Shown here: piece after piece, positions 18,207 through 27,370 of the stretch | Position numbering within the stretch: the first letter of the stretch is position 1 | Layout: each line of letters begins with the position of its first letter | NCBI RefSeq assembly: GCF_005938105.1 | Contig: NZ_VCPE01000006.1 | Coordinates: 237,918 to 301,917 of the forward strand | Direction of reading: 5' to 3' | Length of the DNA stretch: 64,000 nucleotides | Source: Brucella haematophila | GTDB taxonomy: Bacteria; Pseudomonadota; Alphaproteobacteria; Rhizobiales; Rhizobiaceae | The notes under the pieces: model-generated | Databases searched by the model: none | What the model was told of the DNA's origin: nothing | Seen by the model: only the letters and a program-made list of their open reading frames with translations | Made by a program: the position numbers and the translations under genes

Positions 18207-20527
18207 CAAGCGGCGACGGGCTGTACCGGACGGAACGAAACGATCACCGATTTGGAGGTCGGCGTAAAGCTCTCGTCGCCGGAGCTGCCAATCGGCACAA
18301 GCACATTCATCTCCGGATAATAGCCAGCGATACAGCCGCGCGGAATGTCATAGGGCACGAAGCGGAAGTCACGCGCGACCCGTTCCAGACCGTCGACGAA
18401 GTCGCCGACAATATCGGCGCGGTCGCCCGCCTCGACACCGATATCCGCCATATCGAGCGGATTCATGAACACGACCTGCCGCTCGCCATAGACGCCGCGA
18501 TAGCGGTCATCCATGCCGTAGATGGTCGTGTTGTACTGGTCGTGGCTGCGGAAGGTCTGCAACACATAACGCCCCGGTCGCCCGCGCGCCTGCTGGTGCT
18601 CGATGGCTTCCGGCAGCGCGCCGGTCCAGAACGTAGCCTTGCCGTTTGTCGTATTCCATTCCAGTTCACGCGCCGTGTTGCGCAGATGGAAACCACGCGG
18701 CACGCGCACACGCTTGTTGAAATCGTAGAAATCGGGCAGCACCCGCGCAATGCGGTTGCGGATCAGGTCGTAATCGTCGGCCATTTCCAGCCAGTTGACA
18801 GGCTTGGGGCCGAGCGTCGCATTGGCCATGCCCGCAATGATTGCCACTTCCGACCGCAGATGCGGCGAGGCTGGCGAATTGATGCCGCCCGATCCATGCA
18901 CCATGCTCATGGAATCCTCGACCGTGACGATCTGGGCCACGCCCTTGGAATTCAGGTCGATTTCGGTGCGCCCGAGACATGGCAGAATGAACGAATCCTG
19001 CCCCGGCACCAGATGCGAATGGTTGAGCTTGGTTGCGATATGCACGGTCAGACGCTGGCTCGACAGCGCTTTCGCAATGATCGGGCTGTCCGGCGTCGCG
19101 CGGGCAAAATTGCCGCCGAGGCCGATAAAGGCCTGTGCCGTGCCGTCCAGCATGGCGCCAATGGCACCGATGACATTATGGCCCGGCTCACGCGGCACAT
19201 CGAAACCGAATTCCTTTTCCAGCGCATCGAGAAATGCGCGCGGCGGATTTTCGTTAATGCCAACCGTGCGGTCGCCCTGCACATTGGAATGGCCGCGCAC
19301 CGGGCACAGGCCAGCGCCAGGCCTGCCGATATTGCCGCGCAACAGCATGAAATTGGTGATCTCGCGAATGGTGATCACCGAATGGCGATGCTGGGTCACA
19401 CCCATGGCCCAGGTGCAGATAACGCGCTCGGCATCCATATAGATCTGCGCGGCCCGCTCCAGAGACTGCCGCAACAGCCCGGACTGATCTTCGATCTCCT
19501 CCCACGTCGTCGCATCCACGGCGGCGCGATAGGCTTCGAGTTCGGCGGTATGGGCGCTCAGAAAATCCCGGGCCAGAATGGACGGCTCACCTGCGGCGAG
19601 CGCCGCGTCATCCGCCGCGAATACCGCCTTCGCCATGCCGCGAAACGCTGCCAGATCACCGCCCAGACGCGGCTGGAAATAATCGCTGGCAATCGCTTCG
19701 CTGCCGCCATGCAGCATTTCGAGCTTGTTCTGCGGATCGGCAAAACGCTCCAGCCCGCGCTCGCGAATTGGATTGAACACCGCGATGCGCGCGCCGCGTT
19801 CGGCAGCACGACGCAGATCGCCCAGCATACGCGGATGATTGGTGCCGGGGTTTTGCCCGACGACGAAAATCGCATCGGCCTGCTCGAAATCCTCAAGCAG
19901 CACCGTGCCTTTGCCGACACCGACCGATTGTTTCAGCGCCACACCGCTGGCTTCGTGGCACATGTTGGAGCAATCGGGGAAATTATTGGTGCCATAGGCA
20001 CGCACGAAAAGCTGATAGAGAAAGGCAGCCTCATTGGAGGCGCGGCCTGACGTGTAGAACTCAACCCGGTTGGGATGATCGAACGCACGCAGAAGCGCGC
20101 CGATGCGCTCCAGCGCCACATCCCATTCAACCGCCTCATATTTATCGGTCGCCGCATTATAGCGGAGCGGATGTGTCAGACGGCCGGTATTTTCCAGATC
20201 GTAATCGGTCCATTTGCGCAATTGCGAAACCGTATGGTCCCGGAAGAAAGCGGGCGTGGTGCGCCGGTCGGTCGCCTCCCAGGCCACCGCCTTGACGCCG
20301 TTTTCGCAGAATTCGAAGGACGAGCCATGTTCCGGGTCACCCCACGCGCAACCGGGACAGTCGAAACCATCAGGCTGATTGGCCTTGAGCAAGGCACGGG
20401 CGCCCGTCAGCGGCGCACCGCTGGCCAGAAGCTGCTTGCCGCAGCTTTTCAGAGCCCCCCAGCCACCGGCAGCACTTGAGCTTTTGCCAATAAAGCCGGT
20501 TTTGGAACCCTTGCCATCCTTGCTCAT
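18206..20527 (-). CDS. FdhF/YdeP-family molybdopterin oxidoreductase
   Basis: This 773-aa enzyme of the bis-MGD molybdopterin family resembles the catalytic subunit of formate dehydrogenase and E. coli YdeP (acid resistance). A short Cys motif near the N-terminus (FDCPGCAWGD, residues about 54-63) and CSNMCHEASG near 190 are seen. The cofactor-binding stretches DAIFVVGQNPGTNHPRML (near 220) and RGNIGRPGAGLCPVRGHSNVQGDRT (near 400) are typical. It ends with a molydopterin-binding C-terminal domain (about 640-760). No fdhB-like partner or fdhD is adjacent, so the electron acceptor and the substrate remain open. The next gene is a small winged-helix protein. Confidence 0.9.
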   Translation of the reverse strand: MSKDGKGSKTGFIGKSSSAAGGWGALKSCGKQLLASGAPLTGARALLKANQPDGFDCPGCAWGDPEHGSSFEFCENGVKAVAWEATDRRTTPAFFRDHTVSQLRKWTDYDLENTGRLTHPLRYNAATDKYEAVEWDVALERIGALLRAFDHPNRVEFYTSGRASNEAAFLYQLFVRAYGTNNFPDCSNMCHEASGVALKQSVGVGKGTVLLEDFEQADAIFVVGQNPGTNHPRMLGDLRRAAERGARIAVFNPIRERGLERFADPQNKLEMLHGGSEAIASDYFQPRLGGDLAAFRGMAKAVFAADDAALAAGEPSILARDFLSAHTAELEAYRAAVDATTWEEIEDQSGLLRQSLERAAQIYMDAERVICTWAMGVTQHRHSVITIREITNFMLLRGNIGRPGAGLCPVRGHSNVQGDRTVGINENPPRAFLDALEKEFGFDVPREPGHNVIGAIGAMLDGTAQAFIGLGGNFARATPDSPIIAKALSSQRLTVHIATKLNHSHLVPGQDSFILPCLGRTEIDLNSKGVAQIVTVEDSMSMVHGSGGINSPASPHLRSEVAIIAGMANATLGPKPVNWLEMADDYDLIRNRIARVLPDFYDFNKRVRVPRGFHLRNTARELEWNTTNGKATFWTGALPEAIEHQQARGRPGRYVLQTFRSHDQYNTTIYGMDDRYRGVYGERQVVFMNPLDMADIGVEAGDRADIVGDFVDGLERVARDFRFVPYDIPRGCIAGYYPEMNVLVPIGSSGDESFTPTSKSVIVSFRPVQPVAA

Positions 20528-20668
20528 GTCTCAATCCTTGTTCCACTGCGAACGTATTATGGAGACCATTAGCATAAGCAAAATAGCCCCGCCCTTCAAT
20601 TGACGACCAGTTGATGTCGGTGTTTTGTAGCTTCGCACTTGATTTCAGTCGCGCGATCCTTCATGCGA

Positions 20669-20689
20669 GTGGTCAAGAAAACTTACCAC
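20669..20689 (+). promoter_or_regulatory. Inverted repeat in the lldD leader
   Basis: GTGGT (20669-20673) and ACCAC (20685-20689) bracket an AAG/CTT inner pairing just before the AGGGGC ribosome site. It could be a regulator site of the FadR/LldR style (TGGT...ACCA) or a leader hairpin. It was found by eye only. Confidence 0.4.
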
Positions 20690-20703
20690 AAGGGGCAAGA
20701 GTA

Positions 20704-21849
20704 ATGTCCAACATCGTTGAAATCGCCGATCTGAAGCGGCTCGCCCAGCGCCGCGTCCCGAAAATGTTTTTCGATTATGCGGATTCGGGCGCTTGGACTG
20801 AGTCGACCTATCGTGCCAACGAAGATGACTTCAAGAAGATCAAGCTGCGTCAGCGCGTGCTGGTCGACATGACCAACCGTTCGCTCGCAACGACCATGAT
20901 CGGTCAGGATGTGGCCATGCCGGTCGCACTTGCACCGACCGGTCTCACCGGCATGCAGCACGCCGATGGCGAAATGCTGGCCGCACAGGCTGCTGAGGCT
21001 TTCGGCGTGCCCTTCACGCTCTCCACGATGAGCATCTGCTCCATCGAGGATGTTGCCTCGGTGACGAAGAAGCCGTTCTGGTTCCAGCTTTATGTGATGA
21101 AGGACCGCGACTTTGTGAAGAATCTGATTGGCCGCGCCAAGGCCGCAGGCTGCTCGGCTCTCGTGCTGACGCTCGACCTGCAAATCCTCGGCCAGCGCCA
21201 CAAGGATATCCGCAACGGTCTGTCCGCCCCGCCAAAGTTCACCCCGAAGCATATCTGGCAGATGGCGACCCGTCCCGGCTGGTGCCTCGGCATGATGGGC
21301 ACGCAGCGCCGCACCTTCCGCAACATTGCCGGCCACGCCAAGAACGTGACCGACCTGTCCTCGCTTTCCTCCTGGACTGCGGAACAGTTCGACCCGCAGA
21401 TGAACTGGAACGATGTGGCCTGGATCAAGGAACAATGGGGCGGCAAGCTGATCCTCAAGGGTATCCTTGATGTTGAAGACGCGAAGATGGCCGCCAAGAC
21501 CGGCGCCGATGCCATCATCGTCTCCAACCATGGCGGTCGCCAGCTCGACGGCGCACCTTCGTCCATTTCCATGCTGAAGCCGATTGTCGACGCCGTTGGC
21601 GATCAGATCGAAGTGCATGTCGATGGCGGCATCCGCTCCGGTCAGGACGTGCTGAAGGCCCGCGCGCTCGGCGCACAGGGCGTCTTCATCGGTCGCCCCT
21701 TCCTCTATGGCCTCGGCGCCATGGGCAAGGAAGGCGTCTCGCTGGCGCTTGAGATTATCCGCAAGGAACTCGACGTCACCATGGCGCTATGCGGCAAGCG
21801 CGATATCAACACGATCGACGCATCGGTCCTGCATTCGGTCAATTTTTAA
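20704..21849 (+). CDS. lldD: FMN-dependent L-lactate dehydrogenase / alpha-hydroxy acid dehydrogenase
   Basis: This FMN enzyme of 381 aa oxidises L-lactate (or a related 2-hydroxy acid) to the keto acid and passes electrons to the respiratory chain. Typical family segments are LAPTGLTGMQHADGE near residue 80, FWFQLYVMKDR near 125, LTLDLQILGQRHKDIRNG near 155, the active-site stretch IIVSNHGGRQLDGAPSS near 270 and VHVDGGIRSGQDVLKA near 305. The start at 20704 has AGGGG 8 nt upstream; the open frame continues 31 codons further without a ribosome site. It is monocistronic and followed by a REP-like repeat. Confidence 0.93.
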   Translation: MSNIVEIADLKRLAQRRVPKMFFDYADSGAWTESTYRANEDDFKKIKLRQRVLVDMTNRSLATTMIGQDVAMPVALAPTGLTGMQHADGEMLAAQAAEAFGVPFTLSTMSICSIEDVASVTKKPFWFQLYVMKDRDFVKNLIGRAKAAGCSALVLTLDLQILGQRHKDIRNGLSAPPKFTPKHIWQMATRPGWCLGMMGTQRRTFRNIAGHAKNVTDLSSLSSWTAEQFDPQMNWNDVAWIKEQWGGKLILKGILDVEDAKMAAKTGADAIIVSNHGGRQLDGAPSSISMLKPIVDAVGDQIEVHVDGGIRSGQDVLKARALGAQGVFIGRPFLYGLGAMGKEGVSLALEIIRKELDVTMALCGKRDINTIDASVLHSVNF

Positions 21850-21863
21850 GCGACCACGCTTCC

Positions 21864-21992
21864 TTTTCCCTCACCCTGAAGAGCCTCTCCTGAGCCTGTC
21901 GAAGGAGAGCGTCTCGAAGGGCGAGGGAAAACAGCCACAACGCCTGCCCTCGTCCTTCGACTCGGTGCTTCGCACCGGCTCAGGATGAGGGA
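21864..21992 (+). repeat. REP-like palindromic intergenic element
   Basis: There are two hairpin-forming blocks. The second pairs CCCTCGTCCT (21947-21956) with AGGATGAGGG (21982-21991), with one internal mismatch, around a perfect inner stem CGGTGC/GCACCG (21963-21968 and 21972-21977). The first contains CTCTCCT and AGGAGAG around GAGCCTGTCGA. CCTGAGCCTGTCGAAGG-type strings are widespread in proteobacterial genomes. It lies between convergent lldD and the Lrp gene and may end both transcripts. Confidence 0.75.
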
Positions 21993-22018
21993 GAGGCGTA
22001 GCGGCTACATCAAGCGCC

Positions 22019-22486
22019 CTATCCCCGCACTGTCGGCGCTTTCGAGAGCAGCACCGTGCGAATGGCGAAGCTGGAATGGATGCGCGCCACGCCCGGCAGG
22101 CGCGACAGGATTTCCTTGTGAATGATTTCATAAGCCGCAGCGTTTTCAGCTTCGACGCGCAGAATGTAATCCGCATCCCCCGTCATCAGATAGCATTCCT
22201 GCACTTCCGGGTGTCGCCGCACGGCTTCTTCAAAGCGGTTGAGATATTCTTCCGTCTGCCGGTCGAGCGTTATGCGCACAATGGCGACCAGTCGCTCGTC
22301 ACCGCCCGATGAGCCGACGATGGCCGTATAGCCACGGATGACGCCGCCTTCCTCCAAAATCTGCACCCTTCGCAGACAGGCGGACTGGGACAGCCCCACT
22401 TCGGCGGCAAGCTGGCTGTTGGTCATGCGCCCGTCGCGGCGCAGACAACGAATGATGTTCCGGTCTATACTGTCGAGTGTCGCCAT
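22019..22486 (-). CDS. Lrp/AsnC-family regulator
   Basis: This is a feast-famine regulator of 155 aa with an N-terminal winged helix (LDSIDRNIIRCLRRDGRMTNSQLAAEVGLSQSACLRRVQILEE, residues 4-46) and a C-terminal RAM/ACT ligand domain (EECYLMTGDADYILRVEAEN-like segment near 95). It is divergent from alr-dadA. In Pseudomonas and E. coli an Lrp-type protein activates the D-alanine catabolic dad operon in response to alanine, and that is the likely role here. TTCGA-containing motifs in the shared intergenic region are candidate sites. Confidence 0.92.
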   Translation of the reverse strand: MATLDSIDRNIIRCLRRDGRMTNSQLAAEVGLSQSACLRRVQILEEGGVIRGYTAIVGSSGGDERLVAIVRITLDRQTEEYLNRFEEAVRRHPEVQECYLMTGDADYILRVEAENAAAYEIIHKEILSRLPGVARIHSSFAIRTVLLSKAPTVRG

Positions 22487-22492
22487 GCATAT

Positions 22493-22581
22493 TCTTCGAA
22501 TGAAAAGCTAAAACGTGCGCAGGATGTGCCAAAATTCGCATAATCTGCGACAGATAGCAAAAACATTCGAATAGTCTTCGA
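22493..22581. promoter_or_regulatory. Candidate Lrp sites between the Lrp gene and alr
   Basis: TCTTCGA occurs at 22493-22499 and 22575-22581. ATTCGAAT, an 8-bp palindrome, lies at 22565-22572, and TTCGAA at 22495-22500. Repeated short palindromes along AT-rich DNA suit an Lrp octamer. Confidence 0.4.
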
Positions 22582-22651
22582 TTAATATATCTCGATGCCC
22601 GTTAGGATGCGGCAACGCATCCGACGGATAAGGGGCAATAAGAATTGCGCA

Positions 22652-23818
22652 ATGGATATGGTTGATATGTCGATGCATTTTTCGAAAGAGCAAAGCGATC
22701 TCGCCGCTGGCGGCGTGTTGACCATCGATCTTGCGGCGTTGCGGCACAATTATTCCGCCGTTGCGCGGCATATCGCGCCGACCCGCGCGGCAGCGGTCGT
22801 CAAGGCCGATGCCTATGGCCTTGGCGCACAGCGCGTTGCACCCGCCTTTTATGAAGCGGGCTGCCGCGACTTCTTCGTGGCGCATCTGGGTGAAGCCATC
22901 GCGCTGCGGCCTGCACTCAACGCCGATGCGACGCTTTACGTGCTGAACGGCCTGCAACCCGGCACCGAAGCCGCCTGCGCCCGCGAGGGCATTGTGCCGG
23001 TGCTCAATTCGCTGGAACAGGTTGAAAACTGGGCCAATCTGGCGGCCAGCAGCGGCAAGAAACTGCCAGCGCTCCTGCAAGTCGATACCGGCATGTCGCG
23101 CCTCGGCCTTTCAGCCAAGGAACTGGACCGGCTGGCCGACAATCTTTCGCTGCTCGACGGCATTGATGTGCGGTTCATCATCAGCCATCTGGCGAGCGGC
23201 GATGAACCGGCAAACCCGGCCAATGCGAGCCAGCTTGCCGCCATGCGCGCCGCACTGGCGCGTCTACCGAAACTGCCCGTCGCCTTTGCGAATTCGGGCG
23301 GCAGCTTCCTTGAAAAATCCTATCATTTCGACCTCGCACGCCCCGGCGTCGCGCTTTATGGCGTCGATCCGGCCACGGAGCACGAGGCGGAAAACCGGAT
23401 CGTTCCGGTGCTGACGCTTTCAGCCCGCGTCATTCAGGTGCGCGACGTGGAAAAGGGTGCGGCCATCGGTTATGGCGGCACCTATATCGCCAAAGGCCCC
23501 ATGCGGATCGCCACCATTGCAGTGGGCTATGCCGATGGCTGGTTCCGCGCACTCAGCAACAAGGGTTCGGCCTTTTATGGCGATACCCGCCTGCCCATCG
23601 TCGGGCGCGTTTCGATGGATTCCATCACGCTTGATGTCAGCGCTCTGCCGGAAGGCACACTCAAGCTTGGCAGTCTCGTGGAACTGATCGGCCCGCATCA
23701 GCGTCTGGAAGACGTGGCGAGCGAATGTGACACGATCCCTTATGAAATTCTGACAGCGCTCGGCAACCGCTATGCCCGTATTTACGTGGATAGCGCGCGT
23801 TCGAGCCAAAATGCATAA
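22652..23818 (+). CDS. alr: Alanine racemase (catabolic type)
   Basis: This PLP enzyme interconverts L- and D-alanine. The PLP lysine lies in [14 protein letters not shown] near residue 45 and the catalytic Tyr region in [28 protein letters not shown] near 275. About 388 aa result from the start at 22652, but four in-frame ATGs (22652, 22658, 22667, 22673) follow each other and none has a good ribosome site. It is 16 nt upstream of dadA and divergent from Lrp, so it is the catabolic DadX-like racemase rather than the cell-wall one. Confidence 0.93.
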   Translation: MDMVDMSMHFSKEQSDLAAGGVLTIDLAALRHNYSAVARHIAPTRAAAVVKADAYGLGAQRVAPAFYEAGCRDFFVAHLGEAIALRPALNADATLYVLNGLQPGTEAACAREGIVPVLNSLEQVENWANLAASSGKKLPALLQVDTGMSRLGLSAKELDRLADNLSLLDGIDVRFIISHLASGDEPANPANASQLAAMRAALARLPKLPVAFANSGGSFLEKSYHFDLARPGVALYGVDPATEHEAENRIVPVLTLSARVIQVRDVEKGAAIGYGGTYIAKGPMRIATIAVGYADGWFRALSNKGSAFYGDTRLPIVGRVSMDSITLDVSALPEGTLKLGSLVELIGPHQRLEDVASECDTIPYEILTALGNRYARIYVDSARSSQNA

Positions 23819-23834
23819 CAAAAAAGAGGCGAAC

Positions 23835-25085
23835 ATGCAGATTACCGTACTCGGCAGCGGCGTCATCGGCGTCACAACGGCTTACTATCTGGCCAAGCTT
23901 GGCCATGAAGTGACGGTCATCGACCGCGAGGAAGGTCCGGCGCTGGAAACCAGCTTCGCCAATGCCGGTCAGGTTTCGCCCGGCTATGCCTCGCCATGGG
24001 CGGCTCCCGGCATTCCGCTGAAAGCGGCAAAGTGGCTGTTCCAGAAGCATGCGCCGCTCATCATCCGCCCGACATCCGATCCCAAGCAGTATGTCTGGCT
24101 GATGCAGATGCTCGCCAACTGCACGGACAGCCGTTACAAGGTCAACAAGACCCGTATGGTGCGCGTGGCGGAATATAGCCGCGATGTTCTTGTCGAGCTC
24201 CGCAAGGATACCGGCATCGAATATGACCAGCGCATGCAGGGCACGTTGCAGCTCTTCCGCGAGCAATATCAGCTTGATGGCATCGGCAAGGATATCGAAG
24301 TGCTGCGTCAGGACGGCGTGCCGTTCGAAGTGCTCGACCGTGACGACTGCGCCAAGATTGAACCGGCTCTGGCTCGCGTGAAGGACAAGTTTGTCGGCGG
24401 CCTGCGCCTGCCCCATGACGAAACCGGCGATTGCTTCAAGTTCACCAATGCGCTGGCCAAGATCGCCGAAGGCATGGGCGTCAAGTTCCGCTTCGGCGTG
24501 AATATCAAGTCGCTGGTTCTGTCCGGCGGTCGCGTTTCCGGTGTGGAAACGTCAGACGGCATTCTCACGGCAGACCGTTATGTGGTCGCGCTCGGAAGCT
24601 ATACGCCTGCGCTCGTGAAGTCGCTTGGCCTCAATGCACCGATCTATCCGGTGAAGGGCTATTCGATCACGGCACCGATCATCGACGAAGCCCGCGCACC
24701 GGTCTCGACGGTTCTGGATGAAAGCTACAAGATCGCCATCACCCGCCTCGGCGACCGTATCCGCGTCGGCGGCATGGCGGAAGTGTCCGGCTTCACCAAG
24801 GATCTGCCGGCGGCCCGCCGTGCAACGCTTGACCTGTCGGTCAGCGATCTGTTCCCGGGCGGCGACCTCAAGGCCGCGACCTTCTGGTCGGGTCTGCGCC
24901 CGATGACACCGGATTCCACGCCGATCATCGGCGGAACCCGTTACGACAATGTGTTCATCAATGCCGGACACGGTACGCTGGGCTGGACCATGTCCTGCGG
25001 CTCCGGCAAGCTTCTGGCCGATCTGGTCAGCGGCAACAAGCCGGATATCCGCGCCGACGATCTCGGCATCTCGCGCTACAATTAA
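23835..25085 (+). CDS. dadA: D-amino acid dehydrogenase
   Basis: This FAD-dependent membrane-associated dehydrogenase (416 aa) deaminates D-alanine and other D-amino acids to keto acids. The N-terminal FAD motif is [30 protein letters not shown], and a second FAD contact is [25 protein letters not shown] near residue 375. The start at 23835 has AGAGGC before it. With alr it makes a route L-alanine to D-alanine to pyruvate. It could also feed the D-lysine/pipecolate pathway encoded at 7-12.6 kb, but that is an inference. Confidence 0.95.
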   Translation: MQITVLGSGVIGVTTAYYLAKLGHEVTVIDREEGPALETSFANAGQVSPGYASPWAAPGIPLKAAKWLFQKHAPLIIRPTSDPKQYVWLMQMLANCTDSRYKVNKTRMVRVAEYSRDVLVELRKDTGIEYDQRMQGTLQLFREQYQLDGIGKDIEVLRQDGVPFEVLDRDDCAKIEPALARVKDKFVGGLRLPHDETGDCFKFTNALAKIAEGMGVKFRFGVNIKSLVLSGGRVSGVETSDGILTADRYVVALGSYTPALVKSLGLNAPIYPVKGYSITAPIIDEARAPVSTVLDESYKIAITRLGDRIRVGGMAEVSGFTKDLPAARRATLDLSVSDLFPGGDLKAATFWSGLRPMTPDSTPIIGGTRYDNVFINAGHGTLGWTMSCGSGKLLADLVSGNKPDIRADDLGISRYN

Positions 25086-25113
25086 AAAGACACCGCCTGC
25101 GCGCCATTGTGTT

Positions 25114-25206
25114 TCTCCGCATTTCCGAACGCATCGAAGCGGGATCAGAAATCAGTCCAGTGGACTGATTTCCCCGCGTAGGCGCTTCGCACTTTTGCTG
25201 GAAATG
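25114..25206 (+). repeat. Dispersed repeat, long form with palindrome, copy 3
   Basis: It starts CTCCGCATTTCCGAACGCATCGAAGC and ends CGCTTCGCACTTTTGCTGG. Between them lies a perfect palindrome with 12-bp arms (GAAATCAGTCCA at 25148-25159, inverted at 25161-25172). A similar, inverted element lies at 27371-27480. Confidence 0.8.
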
Positions 25207-25214
25207 ACTTTCTT

Positions 25215-25267
25215 CCTCCGCATTTCCGAACGCAAAACCGCTTCGCACTTTTGCTGGAAATGCTTTA
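25215..25267 (+). repeat. Dispersed repeat, short form, copy 4
   Basis: It directly follows copy 3 in the same orientation: CTCCGCATTTCCGAACGC, AAAACCGCTTCGCAC, TTTTGCTGGAAATGC. Its last bases (TTTAG) form, on the minus strand, the TAA stop of the XRE-cupin gene at 25265. Confidence 0.8.
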
Positions 25268-25813
25268 GAAACTCGGCGGCGTGCAGGCGCTGACGACCTC
25301 GCAGGCTGTCGGCCCGATGCAGCGAAAGCGATGCGGCAGTTTTGAGGAAAAATAATAGGCGTCTCCCGGCCCCAATATGCGCCGGTCGCTGCCGACTGTC
25401 ACCTCGATGCGTCCCGATATGACAATGCCGCCCTCCTCGCCCTCATGCATGAGCAGCACCTTGCCCGTGTCGGAGCCCGGCTCATAGCGCTCCTTCAATA
25501 TCTGCAACGAGCGCGCAAAAAGATGGTCGCCCACCTGCCGGTAGGAAATGGGGCCTTTGCCGATTTCCACCAGCTCTTCCGCCTGATAGAATACCTTGTG
25601 CGGCGTATCCGGCTCCAGCGCGAAAAACTCGGCCATGCCGATCGGAATTCCATCGAGAATACGCTTGAGAGCGCCGACCGACGGATTGGACTGATTGGCC
25701 TCGATCAGCGATATGGTCGAGTTGGTCACACCAGCCCGTTTGGCAAGCTCGCGCTGCGACAGATTCTGCCGCATGCGCACATAGCGCAACCTTCCGCCGA
25801 TATCGATGCTCAT
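25265..25813 (-). CDS. XRE-family regulator with cupin domain (PuuR-like)
   Basis: This is a transcriptional regulator of 182 aa. An N-terminal Cro/CI-type helix-turn-helix (GGRLRYVRMRQNLSQRELAKRAGVTNSTISLIEANQSNPSVGALKRILDG, residues 6-56) is joined to a C-terminal cupin (VLLMHEGEEGGIVISGRIEVTVGSDRRILGPGDAYYFSSKLPHRF, about 108-165). Such proteins sense amines or amino acids and repress the adjacent catabolic operon. It is divergent from the omega-transaminase gene. Its stop codon is donated by the adjoining dispersed repeat. Confidence 0.9.
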   Translation of the reverse strand: MSIDIGGRLRYVRMRQNLSQRELAKRAGVTNSTISLIEANQSNPSVGALKRILDGIPIGMAEFFALEPDTPHKVFYQAEELVEIGKGPISYRQVGDHLFARSLQILKERYEPGSDTGKVLLMHEGEEGGIVISGRIEVTVGSDRRILGPGDAYYFSSKLPHRFRCIGPTACEVVSACTPPSF

Positions 25814-25958
25814 TGGGCATTCCCCTTCTGTTTATGATGTTCGATATAGCACAACTTTTTATTCCAAGTCACATGATTTCAATGGGTTAAACTCTTGAAG
25901 AAAAGGGCTTGTTGCCCTTCGCAAAGCGTGTCCTGTTGGCTTAAAATAGGAGGTTACC

Positions 25959-27287
25959 ATGCTCACCAAAACCAACGCGCCCAGTCTTGAAAACTTCTGG
26001 ATGCCGTTCACCGCAAACCGGCAGTTCAAGGCCGCTCCGCGCCTGCTCGCCAGCGCATCGGGTATGTATTACACCGACACTGACGGCCATCAGGTTCTCG
26101 ACGGGACGGCTGGTCTGTGGTGCTGCAATGCCGGCCATGGCCGCAAGCGGATTACCGAAGCCGTTGAGCGCCAGATTTCCACGATGGACTTCGCGCCCAC
26201 CTTCCAGATGGGCCACAATATTGCATTCGATTTCGCCGAAAAGCTCGCTGCCATCGCGCCGGGTGGCCCGGCTGCGCAGCTCGACCGCGTGTTCTTCACC
26301 AATTCCGGTTCGGAATCGGTCGATACGGCACTGAAGATCGCCATCGCCTATCAGCGCGCAATCGGTCAGGGCACCCGCACCATGGTGCTGGGTCGCGAAA
26401 AGGGCTATCACGGCGTTGGTTTCGGCGGCATTTCGGTTGGCGGTCTGGTCAACAATCGCCGCGTCTTCCCGCAGATCCCTGCCGACCATATGCGCCACAC
26501 GCTCGACATCGAGCGCAATGCCTTCTCGAAAGGCCTGCCTGCACATGGCATCGAGCTGGCGGATGATCTGGAACGTCTGGTTCAGCTGCACGGCGCTGAA
26601 AAGATCGCCGCTGTCATCATCGAGCCGATGTCCGGTTCGGCTGGCGTCGTCCTGCCGCCGAAGGGCTATCTGGAGCGCATCCGCGCCACCGCTGACAAAT
26701 ACGGCATCCTGCTGATCTTCGACGAAGTCATCACCGGTTTCGGTCGTCTCGGCACGCCGTTTGCTGTCGACTATTTCGGCGTGGTTCCAGACCTCGTCAC
26801 CACCGCCAAGGGCCTGACCAACGGCGCTATTCCGATGGGCGCTGTCTTTGCCGCGCGCAAGGTCTATGACGGCCTGATGAACGGCCCGGAAAACGCAATC
26901 GAGCTTTTCCACGGCTACACCTATTCCGGCCATCCGGTCGCCTGTGCCGCTGGCCTTGCAACACTGGAAGTCTACGCCGAAGAAGGCCTGCTGACCCGTG
27001 GCGCGCAGCTTGCCGATCATTGGCAGGAAGCGCTGCATTCGCTGAAAGATGCGCCGAATGTCGTCGACATCCGCAATCTCGGTCTGGTCGGCGCCATCGA
27101 GCTTTCGTCGCGTAAGGATGCACCGGGCGCACGCGCCTATGACGTCTTCGTGGATTGCTTCAAGAAGGGCCTGCTGATCCGCGTCACCGGCGATGTGATT
27201 GCACTGTCGCCACCGCTGATCGTGGAAAAGGAACAGATCGACACGATCGTTTCGGTCATCCGTGACGCCCTGAAGCGCGCCGCATAA
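25959..27287 (+). CDS. Omega-amino acid-pyruvate aminotransferase (class III)
   Basis: This PLP enzyme of 442 aa is similar to beta-alanine:pyruvate transaminase. It moves the terminal amino group of an omega-amino acid or amine to pyruvate. Class III motifs are LDGTAGLWCCNAGHGRKRI near residue 50, NSGSESVDTALKIA near 115, LIFDEVITGFGRLG near 250 and the PLP lysine in TTAKGLTNGAIPMGAV near 285. A strong AGGAGG precedes the ATG. It is probably repressed by the divergent XRE-cupin regulator. Substrate choice among beta-alanine, taurine, putrescine and GABA is not decided by sequence. Confidence 0.92.
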   Translation: MLTKTNAPSLENFWMPFTANRQFKAAPRLLASASGMYYTDTDGHQVLDGTAGLWCCNAGHGRKRITEAVERQISTMDFAPTFQMGHNIAFDFAEKLAAIAPGGPAAQLDRVFFTNSGSESVDTALKIAIAYQRAIGQGTRTMVLGREKGYHGVGFGGISVGGLVNNRRVFPQIPADHMRHTLDIERNAFSKGLPAHGIELADDLERLVQLHGAEKIAAVIIEPMSGSAGVVLPPKGYLERIRATADKYGILLIFDEVITGFGRLGTPFAVDYFGVVPDLVTTAKGLTNGAIPMGAVFAARKVYDGLMNGPENAIELFHGYTYSGHPVACAAGLATLEVYAEEGLLTRGAQLADHWQEALHSLKDAPNVVDIRNLGLVGAIELSSRKDAPGARAYDVFVDCFKKGLLIRVTGDVIALSPPLIVEKEQIDTIVSVIRDALKRAA

Positions 27288-27339
27288 AACTTCCAACCAA
27301 TGCGCGGTGTGATCACCACCCAGATCATACCGCCACTTG

Positions 27340-27368
27340 GCCGCCGCTCCCATTGCGGCGGCTTTTTT
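27340..27368 (+). terminator. Transaminase terminator
   Basis: An 8-bp perfect stem GCCGCCGC/GCGGCGGC (27340-27347 and 27355-27362) with a 7-nt loop is followed by six T residues, about 50 nt after the transaminase stop. Confidence 0.9.
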
Positions 27369-27370
27369 CT

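Noticed and set aside
18047-20050. 667-codon open frame on the plus strand
   Set aside because: It is antisense to the FdhF-type enzyme, which has clear cofactor motifs; the plus frame has none.
25086-25264. Possible riboswitch or CRISPR-like array in the repeat-rich gap after dadA
   Set aside because: The repeats are two tandem copies of a dispersed palindromic element found elsewhere in the window, with no spacer pattern and no known aptamer core.
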